The notes beneath the pieces were generated by a model. It was not told where the DNA came from and did not search any database. It worked only from the letters and a program-made list of their open reading frames with translations. 64,000 nt of DNA from Aurantibacter_A sp965215845 (GTDB lineage: Bacteria; Bacteroidota; Bacteroidia; Flavobacteriales; Flavobacteriaceae), in NCBI GenBank assembly GCA_965215845.1, contig CBDCEL010000003.1, forward strand, positions 620,001 to 684,000. The letters are read 5' to 3'. Each line of letters opens with the position of its first letter. Position 1 is the stretch's first letter. Shown here one piece after another: positions 37,450 to 46,578 of this stretch. Position numbers and translations under genes: made by a program.

Positions 37450-38415
37450 TTATAGCACCTTGTCTGTTTTTTTCAAATAGAAAAGTACATTCTTCTCGAT
37501 GCGTTCTTGAATGTTGGAAACATCGGCTTTTATAAAAGTCTCGCCCGTTATGTTCTCATAAAGTTCGATATACCTTTCTGATACCGATTCGATATACTCT
37601 GTGGGCATCTCAGGAACCGTCTGCCCCTCAAGACCTTGAAATCCATTTGAAATTAACCACTGTCGCACGAATTCTTTTGATAATTGTTTCTGGGGTTCTC
37701 CCCTACTTTGCCGCTCCCCATACCCCTCAGCATAAAAGTACCGAGACGAATCGGGCGTGTGGATCTCATCGATGAGCACAATTTTTCCTTCTTTGGTCTT
37801 GCCAAATTCGTATTTTGTATCCACAAGAATCAAACCTCGAGATTGGGCAATTTCAGTGCCACGTTCAAAAAGGGCTTTTGTATATTTTTCCAGCGCCCGA
37901 TAATCTTCTTCCGAAACTATTTTGCGTTCCAAAATGGCATCCCGTGAAATATCTTCATCATGACTTCCCTTCTCGGCCTTAGTGGCGGGAGTGATAATCG
38001 GTTCGGGGAATTTGTCATTTTCAATCATTCCACCAGGCATAGCAACACCGCACAGTATACGCTTGCCAGTTTTATACTCTCGTGCCGCATGCCCCGAAAG
38101 ATACCCCCTAATCACCATCTCGACCTTAAAAGGTTCACAAGCATGGCCTACAGCGACATTGGGGTCTGGGGTCGCCAGCAACCAGTTAGGCACGATCTCT
38201 TTGGTATCTATCATCATTTTGGTGGCGATCTGGTTGAGAATCTGCCCCTTAAATGGAATTCCCTTCGGCATCACCACATCAAAGGCCGAAAGGCGATCGG
38301 TGGCCACCATGACCAAAATGTCGTTTTCTAGTGCGTAAACTTCGCGAACCTTGCCTTTATAAACACTTTTTTGTCCCGGAAAATTGAAACTGGTATCGGT
38401 AATCGTATTGGTCAT
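37450..38415 (-). CDS. purC: Phosphoribosylaminoimidazole-succinocarboxamide synthase
   Basis: The protein has 321 residues. It joins CAIR and aspartate using ATP in purine synthesis. Hallmarks are YKGKVREVYALEND near the start, ATDRLSAFDVVMPKGIPFKG, EMVIRGYLSGHAAREYKTGKR in pieces, and LVDTKYEFGKTKEGKIVLIDEIHTPDSSRY split across the active site. The long form of about 320 residues is the usual one in Bacteroidetes. A REP-like repeat lies 19 bases upstream of its start. Confidence 0.95.
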   Translation of the reverse strand: MTNTITDTSFNFPGQKSVYKGKVREVYALENDILVMVATDRLSAFDVVMPKGIPFKGQILNQIATKMMIDTKEIVPNWLLATPDPNVAVGHACEPFKVEMVIRGYLSGHAAREYKTGKRILCGVAMPGGMIENDKFPEPIITPATKAEKGSHDEDISRDAILERKIVSEEDYRALEKYTKALFERGTEIAQSRGLILVDTKYEFGKTKEGKIVLIDEIHTPDSSRYFYAEGYGERQSRGEPQKQLSKEFVRQWLISNGFQGLEGQTVPEMPTEYIESVSERYIELYENITGETFIKADVSNIQERIEKNVLFYLKKTDKVL

Positions 38416-38434
38416 TTTTGAGTTTTAGGCTTCA

Positions 38435-38459
38435 CACTTCGACTGTGCTCGCTGTGACA
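38435..38459. repeat. REP-like dispersed repeat between purC and the PhoH gene
   Basis: ACTTCGACTGTGCTCGCTGTGACA resembles the CTTCGACT..GCTCAGTGTGACA type of dispersed palindromic repeat: its ends CACTTCGACTG-like and GTGTGACA-like are partly complementary. It is related to the repeat at 12573-12594 by the core TTCGAC..GCTC. Confidence 0.45.
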
Positions 38460-38499
38460 GATTTGAGGTTATACATTTCGCGATTTGACATGCATACCA

Positions 38500-39453
38500 T
38501 CAATTTTGATGTTCGATTTTTCGATATGCGGTGATTACCTTTTTGACCAATTTATGGCGAATTACGTCTTTATCATCCAAATAAACAATGGCTATGCCTT
38601 CAACATCCTTTAAAATCAAAATGGCTTCCTTGAGTCCTGAAATCTGACGGCGGGGTAAATCAATTTGACCTGGGTCACCGGTGACCAAAAACTTGGCATT
38701 CTTTCCCATTCTTGTCAAGAACATTTTCATTTGGGCATGCGTCGTATTCTGCGCCTCATCAAGAATAACAAAAGCGTTGTCAAGCGTTCGACCACGCATA
38801 AAGGCCATCGGGGCAATTTGAATTGTCCCATTTTCGATATAGTGGGCCAATTTTTCAGATGGGATCATATCACGTAGGGCATCGTATAAGGGTTGCATGT
38901 AGGGATCTAATTTTTCCCTCATATCACCCGGAAGGAAACCTAGATTTTCCCCGGCTTCCACTGCAGGCCTTGTCAATATTATTCGCCTTACCTGCTTCTC
39001 TTTCAATGCCTTTACCGCGAGGGCTACGCCCGTATACGTTTTGCCAGTACCCGCCGGACCGATGGCAAACACCATATCATTCTTTTTTGCGGCATCTACC
39101 AATTTTCGCTGGTTTACGGTCTGGGCCTTTATCAACCGACCACTAACACCATGTACCAATACCTCTCCGCTTTTTTCGGGCGACTCGTAATCTTCCCTGC
39201 CATTGCTCGTCAATACACGTTCGATGGCATTTTCATCCATCTTGTTGTATTTCGCCACGTGGGCTGTCAACATATAAAAACGCTTGTTGAATTCCTCTAA
39301 CAGTTCCTGGTCGCCATAGGCCTTTATTTTGCTGCCCCTGGCGACAATTTTGAGTTTCGGAAAGTATTTTTTTAAAAGATTGATATTCTCGTTTCCCTGA
39401 CCAAAGAATTCCCTCGGATTGATGTCGGTAAGTTCCAGCTCTAGCTCGTTCAA
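38500..39453 (-). CDS. PhoH-family ATPase
   Basis: The protein has 317 residues. The PhoH P-loop domain spans about 115-315, with AIGPAGTGKTYTGVALA (Walker A), ILTRPAVEAGENLGFLPGD, FVILDEAQNTTHAQMKMFLTRMG (Walker B) and VTGDPGQIDLP. The N-terminal 100 residues are the usual KH-like part of bacterial PhoH/YbeZ proteins. It is a cytoplasmic ATPase linked to RNA metabolism and ribosome quality, often with YbeY. Confidence 0.92.
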   Translation of the reverse strand: MNELELELTDINPREFFGQGNENINLLKKYFPKLKIVARGSKIKAYGDQELLEEFNKRFYMLTAHVAKYNKMDENAIERVLTSNGREDYESPEKSGEVLVHGVSGRLIKAQTVNQRKLVDAAKKNDMVFAIGPAGTGKTYTGVALAVKALKEKQVRRIILTRPAVEAGENLGFLPGDMREKLDPYMQPLYDALRDMIPSEKLAHYIENGTIQIAPMAFMRGRTLDNAFVILDEAQNTTHAQMKMFLTRMGKNAKFLVTGDPGQIDLPRRQISGLKEAILILKDVEGIAIVYLDDKDVIRHKLVKKVITAYRKIEHQN

Positions 39454-39513
39454 AGATTTTGTTGGTTTAGAATTGATGAAAAAGATAAATTTCGGAAGGC
39501 TGTTATTTTGTTA

Positions 39514-39534
39514 TAATTTTGTACTACAAATTTA
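39514..39534. promoter_or_regulatory. Closely spaced divergent -7 boxes
   Basis: TAATTTTG (39514-39521, plus) faces the SAM hydrolase gene and TAAATTTG (39527-39534 read on the minus strand) faces the PhoH gene. The boxes are five bases apart, so the two polymerases cannot both bind at once. Confidence 0.5.
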
Positions 39535-39580
39535 TACAAAAAATAGGTTTGACCTTCCTTAAATATATCAACATTGCCAT

Positions 39581-40411
39581 ATGGCGATCATTACACTAAC
39601 CACTGATTTTGGTCTAAAGGACCATTTTGTCGGTTCTCTAAAAGGAACTATTTACAATGAATTGCCCGACGCCAAAATTGTTGATATTTCACATGAAATC
39701 GGCCCATTCAATATTCAAGAATGCGCGTACATTCTAGAAAATTCCTATGAAAACTTTCCAGAGGGAACCGTTCATATCGTGGGGGTCGACTCTGAACGAA
39801 CTCCAGAGACAAAGCTTTTGGCAGTAAAGCTTAATGGTCATTACTTCATTTGTGCCGACAATGGCATTATCGGTCTAATTTCAAAGGAAACACGGCCAGA
39901 AAAAGTGGTGGAAATAGCAATACCAAATCCTGATTATGGATCTTTTCCCTTAATGGGGGTATTTATCCAAGCCGCTTGCCACATAGCTCGAGGCGGAACT
40001 CTAGAGGTTGTCGGAAAACCATTCAATGAATTGCTCGAAATTCGCGAATTCGCACCGACCGTTACGGCCAACGGTAATAAAATAATCGGTTCGGTCATCT
40101 ACATCGACAATTACGGAAACGTCGTCACCAATATTCATAAGAATTTTTTCGAAGCGTATAGAAAGGGTAGAGATTTCGAATTGTCGGCACGTACAAAGAC
40201 ATTGACGAAAATTCATGAAAAATACAGTGATATCGTCGATTTTGAAGTCGAGAAAAACAAAAGAAAAGGTCCAGGGGAGCTTATGGCACTTTTCAATGCC
40301 GCCGGAAATATTGAAATAGCGATTTATAAGAGTAGCCCGAATGCCGGAGGTAGTGCTTCATCCCTTCTTGGGCTCGACTATTTGGATGCCATCACCGTAA
40401 AATTTAAATAA
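39581..40411 (+). CDS. SAM hydroxide adenosyltransferase (SAM hydrolase, DUF62)
   Basis: The protein has 276 residues. ITLTTDFGLKDHFVGSLKGTI at the start, DISHEIGPFNIQECAYIL and HIVGVDSERTPETKLLAVKLNGHYFICADNGI in pieces are the N-terminal hallmarks, with the C-terminal GSVIYIDNYGNVVTNI strand. The family turns S-adenosylmethionine and water into adenosine and methionine; the true halogenases are rarer members with an extra loop that I do not see. It precedes a small ABM-like gene without any gap. Confidence 0.9.
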   Translation: MAIITLTTDFGLKDHFVGSLKGTIYNELPDAKIVDISHEIGPFNIQECAYILENSYENFPEGTVHIVGVDSERTPETKLLAVKLNGHYFICADNGIIGLISKETRPEKVVEIAIPNPDYGSFPLMGVFIQAACHIARGGTLEVVGKPFNELLEIREFAPTVTANGNKIIGSVIYIDNYGNVVTNIHKNFFEAYRKGRDFELSARTKTLTKIHEKYSDIVDFEVEKNKRKGPGELMALFNAAGNIEIAIYKSSPNAGGSASSLLGLDYLDAITVKFK

Positions 40412-40720
40412 ATGCTTACCCGAATCGTGAAATTGACTTTTGAAAAGGATAGAATTCCCAATTTTATGAAAATCTTCGAAAAACACCGAAACCATATTTT
40501 GGATTTTGAAGGATTTATTTCGTTGGAACTTTATCAGGACAGTGGTGATTCACAGGTCTTTTTCACACATAGCAAATGGGAAGATGAATCATCTCTCGAA
40601 AATTATCGCCGTTCAGATTATTTCAGGAATGTCTGGTCACAGACCAAATTACTCTTTGCGGCAAAACCGGAAGCATGGAGTCTCAAAAAAGTCCACCCCG
40701 CTTTAAGTCGCCACACTTAA
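40412..40720 (+). CDS. Antibiotic-biosynthesis-monooxygenase-like (ABM) small protein
   Basis: The protein has 102 residues. ATG 40412 follows the previous TAA directly. The dimeric alpha/beta-barrel pattern is visible: ILDFEGFISLELYQDSGDSQVFFTHSKWEDESSLENYRRSDYF in pieces, where SKWED and YR-S-YF are typical of the ABM fold. Members include quinol oxidases and heme-degrading enzymes, but many have no known substrate. Confidence 0.85.
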   Translation: MLTRIVKLTFEKDRIPNFMKIFEKHRNHILDFEGFISLELYQDSGDSQVFFTHSKWEDESSLENYRRSDYFRNVWSQTKLLFAAKPEAWSLKKVHPALSRHT

Positions 40721-41051
40721 TCCTGAATTCTCTATCTCCATCTTTGATTTTGACTTATAAACATTGTTGTGCTAATCTCGGACGAGAACATTTTTGGTTC
40801 AACGGAAACCACCTTTGAAAAGACAATGGAAAATCAATCATGCTAGGCTTTTGGATTGAATAGTGCCAAGCGCTCGATTAAAAGAACGACCATCTAAAAG
40901 CGTACAATTCAGAATGGTCGATGTTAATAAGTTTCTTTCGCTCGAAAAGACATTTCAAATATCTTTGCTAGGTTACGTAGGAAATTTACGGAAACCCCAA
41001 TTCCCTTTATTCATGGAAGGATACGGGAAGGCCAAAAACTAGATCAAATCA
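40721..41051. other. 331-base intergenic region before dnaN
   Basis: No gene-like reading frame or RNA gene is evident. A weak inverted repeat CGACCAT/ATGGTCG (40887-40893 and 40914-40920) and the dnaN -7 box at 40960-40967 are the only structures I see. DnaA boxes of the TTATCCACA type are not evident here, so I do not call an origin. Confidence 0.6.
40960..40967 (+). promoter_or_regulatory. -7 promoter box TATCTTTG of dnaN
   Basis: Matches TAnnTTTG 84 bases before the dnaN ATG; a TTG -33 element is not clear. Confidence 0.5.
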
Positions 41052-42170
41052 ATGAAATTTATCGTATCAAGTACCTATTTGTTGAAAGAGCTGCAAGTTC
41101 TTGGTGGTGTCATCAATAATAGCAACACACTACCAATTCTTGACAATTTTCTATTTGTTTTGAATAAAAACAAATTAACGGTATCGGCTTCTGACCTAGA
41201 GACGACCATGAGTTCTGTTCTTGAAGTCGATTCTGACAATGATGGGAATATTGCAGTACCTGCCCGTTTGTTATTGGATACCTTAAAGACTTTTCCCGAG
41301 CAGCCATTGACTTTTGTGGTAGCGGATAACAACACTGTTGAAATCAGTTCAGATCATGGTAAATACGCCTTGGCCTATGCCGATGGTGCCGAATTTCCGA
41401 AAGCCATTGAAGTAGCAAGCCCAAGTACCGCCACAATAATGGGCGATGTTTTGGCCACCGCAATAGACAAGACAATTTTCGCCGCGGGCAATGATGATCT
41501 TCGACCGGTAATGAGCGGCGTGTTTTTTCAATTTTCGCCAGAAAACCTGACCTTCGTTGCGACCGATGCCCACAAGCTGGTCAAGTATGTTAGGGAAGAT
41601 GTGTCGTCTTCTGAGGTGGCCGAATTCATCATGCCCAAAAAGCCACTAAACTTACTAAAGGGAATCCTAGCTGGAAGTGAAGATGATGTCACTATTGAAT
41701 ATAATGATAGCAATGCCAAATTCAACTTGGGCAACACCATATTGATATGTCGGTTGATAGATGGAAAATATCCCAATTATGAGGCAGTCATTCCGAAGGA
41801 GAATCCGAACAAATTGACCATTTCAAGAAATCAATTTTTGAGTTCGGTACGAAGGGTCGCCATTTTCTCAAACAAAACAACACATCAGATAAGGCTTAAA
41901 ATTGCAGGGGCCGAGTTGAACATATCGGCAGAGGATATCGATTACAGCAACAAGGCTGAAGAACGCCTGACCTGCGCCTATCAGGGTGATGATATGCAAA
42001 TAGGTTTCAACTCGCGCTTTTTGACCGAAATGTTGAACAACCTCAATGCTGATGAAGTATCGCTTGAAATGAGCCTACCCAACCGAGCGGGAATATTGAC
42101 TCCGGTAGATGGACTGGATGAAGGCGAGAACATTACCATGTTGGTCATGCCGGTGATGCTGAACAACTAA
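41052..42170 (+). CDS. dnaN: DNA polymerase III subunit beta (sliding clamp)
   Basis: The protein has 372 residues in three clamp domains of about 120 residues each. Typical segments are MKFIVSSTYLLKELQVLGGVINNSNTLPILDNFLF in pieces at the start, GVFFQFSPENLTFVATDAHKL in domain 2 and the end TMLVMPVMLNN. It holds the replicative polymerase on DNA. It is the usual length and has a terminator shortly after. dnaN is apart from dnaA here, as in other Bacteroidetes. Confidence 0.96.
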   Translation: MKFIVSSTYLLKELQVLGGVINNSNTLPILDNFLFVLNKNKLTVSASDLETTMSSVLEVDSDNDGNIAVPARLLLDTLKTFPEQPLTFVVADNNTVEISSDHGKYALAYADGAEFPKAIEVASPSTATIMGDVLATAIDKTIFAAGNDDLRPVMSGVFFQFSPENLTFVATDAHKLVKYVREDVSSSEVAEFIMPKKPLNLLKGILAGSEDDVTIEYNDSNAKFNLGNTILICRLIDGKYPNYEAVIPKENPNKLTISRNQFLSSVRRVAIFSNKTTHQIRLKIAGAELNISAEDIDYSNKAEERLTCAYQGDDMQIGFNSRFLTEMLNNLNADEVSLEMSLPNRAGILTPVDGLDEGENITMLVMPVMLNN

Positions 42171-42229
42171 AAAAGGAATAGCTAGATTCGAAACACGAAA
42201 ATTTAGGGTTTCCATACAAACACAATAAA

Positions 42230-42266
42230 AAATCCGTCAGGTGTATTACCGCGACGGATTTTTTTG
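42230..42266 (+). terminator. Terminator after dnaN
   Basis: AAATCCGTC and GACGGATTT form a 9-bp stem with a 14-base loop, followed by T residues. Confidence 0.85.
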
Positions 42267-42288
42267 TTTTTGAATCGCCAATAACCCC

Positions 42289-42627
42289 CTATACGAACTT
42301 CATACTTAAGGGGTAGTAAGGCTTGTCACCATTGCTGGCCTTTATGGCGTTGATAATCGGGAATATGAAATAGAGCACCCCTAGGACCAAAAAGCCTAGT
42401 AAGCCCAAACCAAACAATAAGACCAACGGAATACAAATCAGTACATAGATGAACATGCTGATTCTGAAGTTGATAATCGATTTGCCGTTTTCATCCATAT
42501 CAATAACCGAATCGCGTTGGGTTAGCCATATGATCAACGGTACTATAAGTCCGCCAAGGCCTGTGACAAAGTCAAGAAGTTGACTAAGATGGGTGACGGC
42601 CAATAAACTTTTATTCTCTCTTTTCAT
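42289..42627 (-). CDS. DUF4870 small membrane protein
   Basis: The start at ATG 42627 (MKRENKSLLAVTHLSQLLDF) is chosen because DUF4870 proteins begin this way; the longer open frame to 42792 adds an unrelated N-terminus. The protein has 112 residues with two or three membrane helices (about 20-40, 60-100) and a C-terminal IINAIKASNGD turn. Function is unknown. Confidence 0.85.
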   Translation of the reverse strand: MKRENKSLLAVTHLSQLLDFVTGLGGLIVPLIIWLTQRDSVIDMDENGKSIINFRISMFIYVLICIPLVLLFGLGLLGFLVLGVLYFIFPIINAIKASNGDKPYYPLSMKFV

Positions 42628-42773
42628 GATAATTGTTTTAAAGATTGATGTAAACATATGACGCTTGGGAAACAGATTTGTTACATAAAAATCTCCGAAT
42701 ACCCTTTGTTTATAGTTAATTGAGCTCGTAGCATCGTCAAATATTGGGAAGCGCCACCAAAATTTTTTGAAAT

Positions 42774-42801
42774 AAAAAACCTCGAGATTCATTCTCGAGG
42801 T
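42774..42801 (-). terminator. Terminator after the coiled-coil gene
   Basis: On the minus strand a 9-bp perfect stem (ACCTCGAGA and TCTCGAGGT, 5-base loop) is followed by a T run. Confidence 0.85.
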
Positions 42802-42822
42802 CTTGATATCGTTCGAAAAGGC

Positions 42823-43293
42823 CTACCGTTTCTTTTGCAGTCTTGCCAGCTTTTCTTTTTTCTTGGCCACACTGGCCTGAGATTTTGAAATCTTACCATT
42901 CAATTTTTCGATGGCCACCGGAGATAATTTTCCTTTGGCTTTTCCTTTGGTAAGCTTTTCGTTCAACTTTACAATCTTCTGCTCTTCTTTTGCAATGGCC
43001 TTTTTTTGTGATGAAATGGATTTCTCCAATTTCTCTTTTTTCTTAAGCTCTTTTTCGGCTTTTTTACGTTCTTTTTCTGCCTTTGCCGCCTTTTTTTCAG
43101 CTTTCTTTTCCGCTTTTTCAGCTTTTTTCTTGGCCTCCTCCATTTCTTTGGCCTTTTCCAATTCCATGGCCTCCATCTCAACCTGTTCCTGGGCAACATC
43201 AGTCGAATCGGCTACTGTTTCGACGACTTGGCCGTATGAAAGTCCTATTGTCATAAGTGCTGTTGCCAGGGGCAACATCCATTTTTTCTGCAT
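42823..43293 (-). CDS. Exported Lys/Glu/Ala-rich coiled-coil protein
   Basis: The protein has 156 residues with a signal peptide (MQKKWMLPLATALMTIGLSYG). The mature part is almost entirely charged helix with repeated KKAEKAEKKAEKK-type units, certainly coiled-coil or single alpha-helix. A final segment (SISSQKKAIAKEEQKI to the end) is more varied. Its own terminator is downstream. Function is unknown; the composition fits a periplasmic spacer or structural helix. Confidence 0.75.
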   Translation of the reverse strand: MQKKWMLPLATALMTIGLSYGQVVETVADSTDVAQEQVEMEAMELEKAKEMEEAKKKAEKAEKKAEKKAAKAEKERKKAEKELKKKEKLEKSISSQKKAIAKEEQKIVKLNEKLTKGKAKGKLSPVAIEKLNGKISKSQASVAKKKEKLARLQKKR

Positions 43294-43381
43294 GATCTAA
43301 GTGTTTTGTTAATGTTCGTGTTTATGGTACGAAGTTATAAATAAATACGTCCTTGAGGGTCAAAAATCGTTCCAAGCTATA

Positions 43382-44119
43382 TCAAATGATACCGCTACCA
43401 TTATAAAACTGTATGGTATCAGGCTGGCCATTGGTGGAAATCGCGGCGATATACCCTTCGGCTGGAACAAAAGAATGGAGTTTCCAATTGTTTTCTTGTG
43501 CGGGAATCCCATCTATTTTCAAAAACTCAGCTCGAAAATCGTCATCCATGGAGACGGCAAAAGAATCCAATGGATAAGAAAGCCCTTGGCCTACAGCTTT
43601 GATAAAAGATTCCTTTCTTGTCCAACATCTGAAGAAGGCCATGTGTCTATCGACTTCGTCAAAGGCCGAAAGGGCCCTTATCTCTTCCTTGGAGAAAAAG
43701 TTCTCCGCCAATTCAAGGGTGTCAAAATCATTTTTTATTTTTTCGATGTCGACACCAAGACCGGGATGTTTAGTGAATGCGATAACAATCTGTGTTTCTG
43801 AATGTGACACATTAAAAATTATATCGGTAGGCCCATCATAAATTGGTTTTTCGTAGGGTGTATACCTAAAAACAATATCCTGTGGTACTCTTTCAAGATA
43901 ACGTGCTAACAGCATCCGTAGTGCGTGCCGCCCGGTAATATAAACCGACCTATCTTTATCAAAACGGTACTTACTCGCCCGAACCCTTTCGGATTGCGCT
44001 AAAACTTGCAACTTCTCTTCCAACTCAGGTCTAGAGGTGGCGGCTGAAAACGACCAAACATGCACATCCTTTTTTGGCAATACAAACTGGTGATCTATGT
44101 TTAGGCTATTACTTTTCAT
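43382..44119 (-). CDS. Sfp-type 4'-phosphopantetheinyl transferase
   Basis: The protein has 245 residues, the Sfp/AcpT long type. Motifs are FNVSHSE, GVDIEKI (metal-binding Asp and Glu) and WTRKESFIKAVGQGL. It moves phosphopantetheine from CoA to the serine of carrier proteins and is needed to activate all four carrier domains of this cluster. It is the last gene of the minus-strand NRPS operon, 54 bases after the C-T-TE gene. Confidence 0.93.
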   Translation of the reverse strand: MKSNSLNIDHQFVLPKKDVHVWSFSAATSRPELEEKLQVLAQSERVRASKYRFDKDRSVYITGRHALRMLLARYLERVPQDIVFRYTPYEKPIYDGPTDIIFNVSHSETQIVIAFTKHPGLGVDIEKIKNDFDTLELAENFFSKEEIRALSAFDEVDRHMAFFRCWTRKESFIKAVGQGLSYPLDSFAVSMDDDFRAEFLKIDGIPAQENNWKLHSFVPAEGYIAAISTNGQPDTIQFYNGSGII

Positions 44120-44173
44120 TTACAATGATGGGTGGTACTCCGACTAAGTCCAAGAGTACTTCAAAAGGCTGAA

Positions 44174-46576
44174 TCACAAGAGCATACCATCTATGGTCTT
44201 GGCTACCATTTGAACATCAGGCTCATCAAACAAGGTACGGTGGTCTCCTAAGGTTTCAATAATCTCAACACCGTCGAGTGCAATCTCCTCCCAGGATCGA
44301 ATATACTCCATATTAAAGCGTTTATCGGCCTTTTTGGTCAAAACTAGTTTGATATCCAGTCGGTGTGGTTGCCATTTGTACTTAGTATAGATATCGAAAA
44401 GATGTAAACGAATTCGTTCTGTATTCTTTTGCTCGACCGAGCCAAAGAGTTTGACCCATTGCGGTCTCAAATACATATTATAACGATCGGCAAACATTGT
44501 ACCAACTACTTTAGAAGGGTTATTCAGCATGCGTTTAAAAAAACCGGAAAGACGCATCTTCATTCTTGTTTTGGTCATCAAATGCCGTTGTTCGGCCATG
44601 GTATCCATCACAATGAGATTGGTCTCAAAACCCCCTGACTTCAGAATTCTTGACATTTCGAGCCCTACTGCAGTACTGAAACAATATACCATCAGGTTAT
44701 ACGGACCCTTAGGCTGCACGATTTGAATTTCCCGGCTATAGGCCTGCGCCATTGCCTCGATATCGTTATGCATACTTTCATTGCCAAAAATGCCGGAAGG
44801 TTGCAATGCATATATAGGCCTATCCGTACTCAAATATTTTGCCAAAAGGTTATAGAAGAAAACATGGCCGCCACCTGCATGTACGCAAAACAAGGCCGGT
44901 TTCGTTCCTTTGGCCCGTACCGGGGCCAAATTTTTCCATGAGGGAGAATTCGAATCGGCCCCTGCGGTCAACAAAGATGCGATCGAACCGATGGTTTTAT
45001 GCTCGAGCAGGGTTGTTGGGAGTAGATGAACCTTCATTCGCTTGTTGATAATGGCGAACATCTTGGCCGCTAACAGCGATTTTCCGCCCAAGGAGAAAAA
45101 ATCGTCTTTTATTCCAATAGAGGAACGCCCGAAAAGATGTTCCCAAATTTTCACAAGTTCCAATTCGGTCTCATTGCGGGGTGCCACATATTCCGTGTTA
45201 TCTTTGATTTTTTTAGCTTCTTGGTTTTTTGCTGATTTTGAGTTTTCAAAAAACGGTATTGAAACAAGTAAATCCTGCAGCGTTTCCCCTTGGTCAACCA
45301 TAAGTATATTCGACATTAAGGTTTTCCAGTTTTCTATAAGCCAGCTAAATGATTTTCGATCGACCACGTCAGGAGATGCCGATATGGTGAAAAGTATCTC
45401 TTCATTGGGAACCACGGCAATTGTAACCGGGTATGTAGAGGTGATTCCACTTTTGTAATCGACCATTTTAAGCACCGTATTTTCCGATTGGGCAAGTGGA
45501 AAATTTTCAAATATCAAAATGCTGTCAAACAAGGGTCGCGCCTCGGGCCATTCTATAAAAGAAGCTATTTCGTCTAGGTTGACATGTTCATAGTTTCGGG
45601 CCTTGTGCTGTCGTACCTGAATATCTTGGAACCAATCAGAAAGTTTTACTTCCGTATTCAATAAACTGCGTACCGGTTGAACATTCATGAACATCCCCGT
45701 TAGCAATTGGATGTTAGGAAAGTCAGCAGAACGCCCCGAAACTGTTACGCCGTAGGTTACATCATCAGTATGAAAATATCTGCCTAAAAGAATCGACCAA
45801 GCCCCTTGAACCAATGTATTCAATGTCACCTTACATGCCCGTGCCAATAACCGGAGCTTTTCAGATTCACCAGAAGACAACTTTAGACTTGAAGATAATG
45901 GTATGATTCCATCAGCAGCTTGGCTCGAATCTCCAAAAAGTGCCACATCCTTGAAGTTCTCAAAAGATGAAGACCAAAATGCCGATGCCTCGGCCATATT
46001 CTTTTTATCGATCCAATTTAAATACGACTTGAACGAAGGGAGTACGGCTAAAAGCGGTTCTTGCCCCTTGATCAACGCATCATATATTATCAAAAAGTCA
46101 TTCAAGATAATCTGGGAAGACCACCCATCGATCAAAAGGTGGTGGGTCGGCCAAAGAAGTCGATGTTCATAATTGCCACAATTAACCAGAGTAAAGGTTA
46201 ATAGCGGACCATTTTCAAAATTTACGCCTTTTCGAAAGGTTACATCCTGTAGTTCTTCCCATTTCTTGTCATTATCTTGCCTTGTAGATTCGCTCCAGTC
46301 AAAATAAGTGAGGCTAATCGTTCTTTCATGATGCACGATAGTTACAGGCTTTTCGATATCCCGCCAATGCACCGTGGTACGAAGTACGTCATGACGTCGA
46401 ACCGTCTGGTTCCATGCCTCTTCAAAAAGAGATAAATTCATTGATCCGTTCAAAACACAGACGACATTCAAAAAGCCCTGATCATCCTTATTAATTAGAT
46501 GATGAAATAACAGCCCCTGCTGCATATATGTCAGTGGGAAAATAGCCTTGATCTTAGGTTTTTTTGCAATCTCCAT
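44174..46576 (-). CDS. NRPS module C-T-TE without adenylation domain
   Basis: The protein has 800 residues. The condensation domain (about 1-450) starts FPLTYMQQGLLFHH, as in domains that accept a D-residue donor, with the active HHLLIDGWS (His145-146, Asp150). A carrier domain follows (about 465-540; Ser500 in SLGGKSLLA) and then a type I thioesterase (about 550-800; catalytic His779 in GDHRTL). The nucleophile site reads VYCFSTAV (Ser634), so both glycines of GxSxG are replaced (Cys and Ala). There is no A domain, so its carrier must be charged in trans, remain unused, or the C domain must use a free amine. It starts two bases after the T-E gene and should release the final product. Confidence 0.9.
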   Translation of the reverse strand: MEIAKKPKIKAIFPLTYMQQGLLFHHLINKDDQGFLNVVCVLNGSMNLSLFEEAWNQTVRRHDVLRTTVHWRDIEKPVTIVHHERTISLTYFDWSESTRQDNDKKWEELQDVTFRKGVNFENGPLLTFTLVNCGNYEHRLLWPTHHLLIDGWSSQIILNDFLIIYDALIKGQEPLLAVLPSFKSYLNWIDKKNMAEASAFWSSSFENFKDVALFGDSSQAADGIIPLSSSLKLSSGESEKLRLLARACKVTLNTLVQGAWSILLGRYFHTDDVTYGVTVSGRSADFPNIQLLTGMFMNVQPVRSLLNTEVKLSDWFQDIQVRQHKARNYEHVNLDEIASFIEWPEARPLFDSILIFENFPLAQSENTVLKMVDYKSGITSTYPVTIAVVPNEEILFTISASPDVVDRKSFSWLIENWKTLMSNILMVDQGETLQDLLVSIPFFENSKSAKNQEAKKIKDNTEYVAPRNETELELVKIWEHLFGRSSIGIKDDFFSLGGKSLLAAKMFAIINKRMKVHLLPTTLLEHKTIGSIASLLTAGADSNSPSWKNLAPVRAKGTKPALFCVHAGGGHVFFYNLLAKYLSTDRPIYALQPSGIFGNESMHNDIEAMAQAYSREIQIVQPKGPYNLMVYCFSTAVGLEMSRILKSGGFETNLIVMDTMAEQRHLMTKTRMKMRLSGFFKRMLNNPSKVVGTMFADRYNMYLRPQWVKLFGSVEQKNTERIRLHLFDIYTKYKWQPHRLDIKLVLTKKADKRFNMEYIRSWEEIALDGVEIIETLGDHRTLFDEPDVQMVAKTIDGMLL

Positions 46577-46578
46577 TT

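Noticed and set aside
39581..40411. SAM-dependent fluorinase or chlorinase
   Set aside because: The common SAM hydrolase family shares all visible motifs, and no halogenase-specific loop was recognised.
40887..40920. Inverted repeat CGACCAT...ATGGTCG
   Set aside because: Only 7-base arms with a 20-base loop, which is expected by chance in this length.
40721..41051. Replication origin before dnaN
   Set aside because: No cluster of DnaA boxes or AT-rich repeats was seen and dnaA is absent.
42911..43300. A 129-residue plus-strand frame rich in Phe and Ser
   Set aside because: It is the exact antisense of the Lys/Glu-rich coiled-coil gene, whose codons give Phe and Ser on the other strand. The minus-strand gene has a signal peptide and a terminator.
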